From assembly GCA_052174475.1 (NCBI GenBank), contig JBQMRO010000032.1, positions 1 through 11,114 of the forward strand: DNA of 11,114 nt, written 5' to 3'. The position numbers and the translations under genes were made by a program. The notes under the pieces were generated by a model, which saw only the letters and a program-made list of their open reading frames with translations, was not told where the DNA came from and made no database searches. Source of the stretch: Arsenophonus sp052174475. GTDB taxonomy: Bacteria > Pseudomonadota > Gammaproteobacteria > Enterobacterales > Enterobacteriaceae. Positions 8,378-11,114 of the stretch are shown in pieces. How positions within the stretch are numbered: the stretch's first letter is position 1; each line of letters begins with the position of its first letter.

Positions 8378-9095
8378 TTGTGACTTACTGGAAGGTAGTA
8401 TATATTTTAAATAATTTAGGTTTAACTTTGAACAAATCTTTCATAAACTAAAATGAAATTTTATTACCCAATAATAATTGGGTAATTCTTGATTGTACAG
8501 TAAAATATATCAATGTTAAGTGATCTCAAGCTCTTAACCAGAATTGAAATTCTGATTTTTTAGCATATCTTCTATGTGACAATTAAATTGTTTACCATGT
8601 CACTCGTTTGAGTAATGCCTCAGCGGGCTTAAGTTGGTATTATAATCAAGCTCTGTACACAAACGGTCAAATTCCTGTTTTGGTGATTAAACATTTTTGC
8701 AGATAAAAAGGCGATCTGTAAATTTTCATCATTACCTATAAATATCCGACAAATATTCATGGAACATATTCGATTAAGATCACGTAAGAAGTATCAAGCA
8801 TCAGCTGAGATTTTAGCCTTGTAAAGATGGATAAAATTTATTGAGTAGCGCGATCTATATACAACTACGAAAAGATAACGTCGTGAAGTTTTATTTGAGA
8901 TTTTTAGAAAGATATTTCAATATGCGTGCAGATAAGCAGGCTCGTAGCTTTTAAACGCTTTATGCTTTCGACTTCGATACTTTCAGTCTTATTTTATACA
9001 AATTCCTCTCTATAGCTGCGTAAACAGAGATCTGACTAGATCAATATACTACGGGTTGAGGAATTCAGGTACAACTTCCAGTAATCAGTATAGAG
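8378..9095 (-). pseudogene. Relic IS481-family transposase gene (copy 2)
   Basis: This copy reads on the minus strand and converges on amiD, with its last recognisable codons within about ten bases of the amiD stop. Blocks in order from the right are PEFLNP near 9070-9085, then an RLKATS / HIEI stretch matching KPFKxYEPGFxHIDIKYL near 8930-8960. DRATQ at 8841-8855 is the first catalytic Asp motif. AKISADA-YFLRDLNRIC follows near 8755-8825. The usual TDNGKEF is eroded to GNDENLQ near 8720. CTEL, LSPLRHYSNE and KQFN lie near 8590-8665, then HIEDMLKNQNFNSG, ILLYNQELPN near 8475-8510, and FMKDLFKVKPKLFK near 8400-8450. The N-terminal part is cut off where IS256 copy B begins. Stops and frameshifts show it is dead. 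Confidence 0.82.
8463..8490 (+). terminator. Hairpin downstream of amiD, possible terminator
   Basis: ATTACCCAAT and ATTGGGTAAT form a perfect ten-base stem with a four-base loop (AATA) about 95 bases after the amiD stop, followed by TCTTGATTGT. The T-run is poor, but the stem is the best candidate for ending the amiD transcript. It lies inside IS481 copy 2: the right arm is the complement of codons for NQELPN, a conserved part of the transposase. It therefore seems to have arisen from mobile-element coding sequence. Confidence 0.5.
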
Positions 9096-10449
9096 TTATA
9101 CTTATTTTTAGTGTATGGAGTTTTGAAATGCTGACGTATCTATCCTGTTGATTAATTTCATGAATAATGTCAACAACAGAGAGATGATATGCCATAAAAT
9201 CTACACTAAGGTATCTGCTAAACTAGATATTACCGTAATCCTTTGCATAAACTCATTCATAATATTATTAGAATGCTTATAGGCTCCGCTGTTGAGGATG
9301 ATCTTAAAGCCATGCTGTAGCAACATGCTTAACGCTGTCTTATAGACAGGTCATGCCATCATCCATAACGATTATTTGCTATATAACAAATCATATATAG
9401 ACTAGTTTTTAGCGATATTGAGATTAAAGTGCCGAATGTTAGAAATCGTATCAGCAACGGAATATGGTTCTAAAACTCCTTACCTACTATCTTATCTGAA
9501 GTATGTAAAAGCGGCGAAGAGTTGCTACCATGGCCTATATATGTAAAGCATTATCCACCGATGCATTTTCACGAAGCTATTTGAGCATTCTCTGTGAAAA
9601 GCACATTGTTTCTCTGCCAGTAGCCCCAATCCGCAGACTGAAACATTAATGCCCTGAAGAGCACAAGGGATGAGTACCTGCGTAATTTAAGGGATACATG
9701 TTACGTTTATTTCTGGGCAATGTCATATACCTTGTTCCTGTCAGGCACGCTGATTACTTTTGCCTACTAGTTATTATTGACGTTACTGATCATGGATATA
9801 AGGAATTTGTTGCGCTCAATGATGCTTATCAAGAGTCATAAGTAAACTGAACCAAACTTCTCAATAGATTGAGAGCGCGTGACTTAACTATATCTCCCAA
9901 GCTTACTATGTAAGAGATGAGTGACCTTGTTTTTGAAATGCAACAGTAAAGATACTCCAGACACGCAGCATAAATGCTGTTTAACATACAAAACAAATAG
10001 CTAATGTGCTGACGTTTTATTTTCTAAAGGTATGAAACTGAAAGTTAAGGGTGAGCTGCAAGGAGAGGCCCCTGGCTAGCAGAGAATTTCGATACCACTA
10101 ATAAAATCTTTGATATTTTGTTAGTAAGGTTTTTAGCGTCTCATCTAGCGATTAAAGGATGCTGGAGAATAATCAAAAAGAACTGCTGGTATTTTATGAT
10201 TTCTTGTTATCACACTGTGATGTTAATAAGAACGACGAATCCGATTAAATCGGCTTTTGCGACAGTCGAGCTTATAAAGGTACACATGGAACCACTGTAA
10301 TTCGAGAAAAGAACCCTTTTAATGGTTATTTAACTTGCTAATTCTTTGTTTTTAAAGAACATTAAATTTAAGGATGAAAATAGGTTTACGGAACATCAGA
10401 ATGAAACGTAGCCTGACCGTTATATACACAAGATTTGCTAATAACTTGT
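9089..10449 (+). mobile_element. Relic IS256-family element (copy B), nearly full length
   Basis: This is the most complete IS256-type relic here, on the plus strand. Blocks run in family order. HAIIHNDYL lies at about 9350-9382, DIEIKVPNVRNR starts at 9414, and EELLPW is at 9516-9533. YVYFWAM at 9702-9722 matches the YVYFWVDGIY motif. YKEFVALNDAYQES is at 9797-9837. KGMKLKVKGELQ and FDTTNKIFDILLVRFLA lie near 10030-10140. TTNPIKSAFATVEL is at 10232-10273, and a tail with NIKFKDENRFTEHQ follows. The catalytic Asp residues fall in eroded blocks and there are stops and shifts throughout. The plus-strand open frame at 10118-10300 is a surviving transposase fragment with a local frame change, not a gene. 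It starts inside IS481 copy 2 and ends at IS481 copy 3. The exact edges are uncertain by 10-20 bases. Confidence 0.85.
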
Positions 10450-10800
10450 TTAAAATCTACGCGTTTGCTTAACTTCACGTAGATGTAAATATCTTCTGCA
10501 AATGCTAAACAAAACTTCACTACGTTATCTTTTCGTATGCACAAATCTCGCGCCTCTCTATGATTTTTATCTGTCTTTATAAAAAAACAAAACAGCCGGT
10601 AATGCTCGGCCCTTTTTACGTAATCTTAACGATGCATACCTATAGCTATTCACCGGGACTTATAGAGAATGACAAAGAATTTATGGACTGTTTTTTGTAT
10701 GTAAAAAGCATTTAAGCACCGAAAACAGGAATCCACCCGTTTATGTATGATCTTTTATAAAACATCAACTTAGTCATCAGATGAGTTATGTTCATTAATT
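10450..10800 (+). pseudogene. Relic IS481-family transposase fragment (copy 3)
   Basis: This is an internal fragment on the plus strand, lacking both ends. It opens with LHVDVNI near 10470-10490, matching xHVDVKYLPQM. SLRYLFV follows near 10517-10537, and KNKTAGNARPFLRNLNDAY near 10583-10640. IENDKEFMD begins at 10662, in place of TDNGKEFTD. PKTGIHPFMYDL lies near 10720-10755 and KHQLSHQM near 10760-10785. The first catalytic Asp motif DRAT is changed to NLAR, and the catalytic TDN is changed to IEN. It begins exactly where IS256 copy B ends and lies in the opposite orientation to copy 2 on the other side of B. Confidence 0.8.
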
Positions 10801-10950
10801 TAATATTACAATAAAGTTGCTTGTAACCAAAAAATAAATTTTTAATGGATAAAAAATATTTTGTTTAAGTTTTTTTTAAAAAATTTTATAAAAAATCTGC
10901 GGGTCTTTTTATAATTTAATGAGTTAATTAACTATATATTGCCTACTCTG
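10801..10950. other. AT-rich spacer
   Basis: Dominated by long A and T runs (10835-10895). There is no coding similarity. It separates the IS481 fragment from the dacC pseudogene and may include what was the terminator region of dacC, but I see no clear hairpin. Confidence 0.4.
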
Positions 10951-11114
10951 TCAACTGGTAATAGTGACGACGATATAGTCCCATAATCGATTTAAAAATC
11001 CTCATTACTCTATGGCTTATTTTACTACAAATGAATGTTTGTCAATCAACTGATCGTTTAAAAAATTAATTGTCTCTACCACCTGATTTTTGTTTAATGG
11101 TGCTTTGAGATAAT
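10951..11114 (-). pseudogene. dacC: 3' end of dacC-like D-alanyl-D-alanine carboxypeptidase
   Basis: DacC (PBP6) and its paralog DacA trim the terminal D-alanine from peptidoglycan stem peptides. They are held to the inner membrane by a C-terminal amphipathic helix. One minus-strand frame, entering from beyond the right edge, reads YLKAPLNKNQVVETINF, matching LTAPLKKGQVVGTIDF near the C-terminus of these enzymes. It continues to AIE, two stops, then GFLNRLWDYIV, matching EGGFFGRVWDFV. The WD in that helix favours DacC over DacA. Stops fall at 11017-11019, 11005-11007 and 11002-11004, before the family stop position at 10951-10953. The membrane anchor is therefore cut off even if the upstream catalytic part is intact, which cannot be judged from this window. 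Confidence 0.8.

Noticed and set aside
10118..10300. 60-codon plus-strand open frame as a small gene
   Set aside because: It contains TTNPIKSAFATVEL and is a fragment of the IS256-type transposase of copy B.
10595..10617. GCCG/CGGC hairpin followed by five T, resembling a terminator
   Set aside because: The stem is only four bases and falls within codons of the conserved KTAGNARPFL block of IS481 copy 3, so it is explained by coding remains.
1..11114. CRISPR arrays, tRNA or rRNA genes, phage or defence modules, toxin-antitoxin pairs
   Set aside because: No regularly spaced direct repeats, cloverleaf structures or recognisable proteins of these systems were found. The repeats present are explained by IS copies.

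Overview
The window looks like a heavily eroded piece of a gammaproteobacterial (Enterobacterales) host-restricted symbiont chromosome. It is AT-rich. Only one gene is clearly intact, covering about 7.5% of the bases. The rest is pseudogenes and decayed insertion sequences. A Serratia symbiotica-like or Sodalis/Arsenophonus-like aphid or insect endosymbiont would fit, but that assignment is an inference from the genome style and the closeness of AmiD, MetK and DacC to enterobacterial proteins. It is not proven by the sequence.

Layout, left to right: 1-1084 has no recognisable gene. 1085-1910 (+) is a relic IS481-family transposase gene (copy 1). 1911-2198 is AT-rich spacer. 2199-3531 (-) is a nearly full-length relic IS256-family element (copy A). 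3559-4713 (-) is a broken metK (AdoMet synthetase), with a palindromic MetJ-box-like site just upstream. 4855-5000 (-) is the 3' tail of another IS256 element (copy D). 5100-6250 (-) is a relic IS91-family transposase gene. 6251-6699 is unassigned and holds two hairpins. 6700-7310 (+) is the 3' half of IS256 copy C. 7535-8368 (+) is intact amiD, with its own promoter-like sequence and ribosome binding site. 8378-9095 (-) is IS481 copy 2, abutting the amiD stop. 9089-10449 (+) is IS256 copy B. 10450-10800 (+) is part of IS481 copy 3. 10801-10950 is AT-rich spacer. 10951-11114 (-) is the stop-ridden 3' end of a DacC-type D,D-carboxypeptidase gene that continues beyond the window.

Functionally, the surviving gene encodes an outer-membrane lipoprotein amidase that trims peptidoglycan and muropeptides. 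A second murein enzyme, DacC, is decaying at its C-terminal membrane anchor. Loss of metK would make the cell dependent on a second copy or on imported S-adenosylmethionine. I found no rRNA, tRNA, CRISPR array, phage module or new defence system. The most interesting points are the metK wreck that keeps its exact ancestral length, and a near-perfect hairpin just after amiD that lies inside IS481 coding remains.
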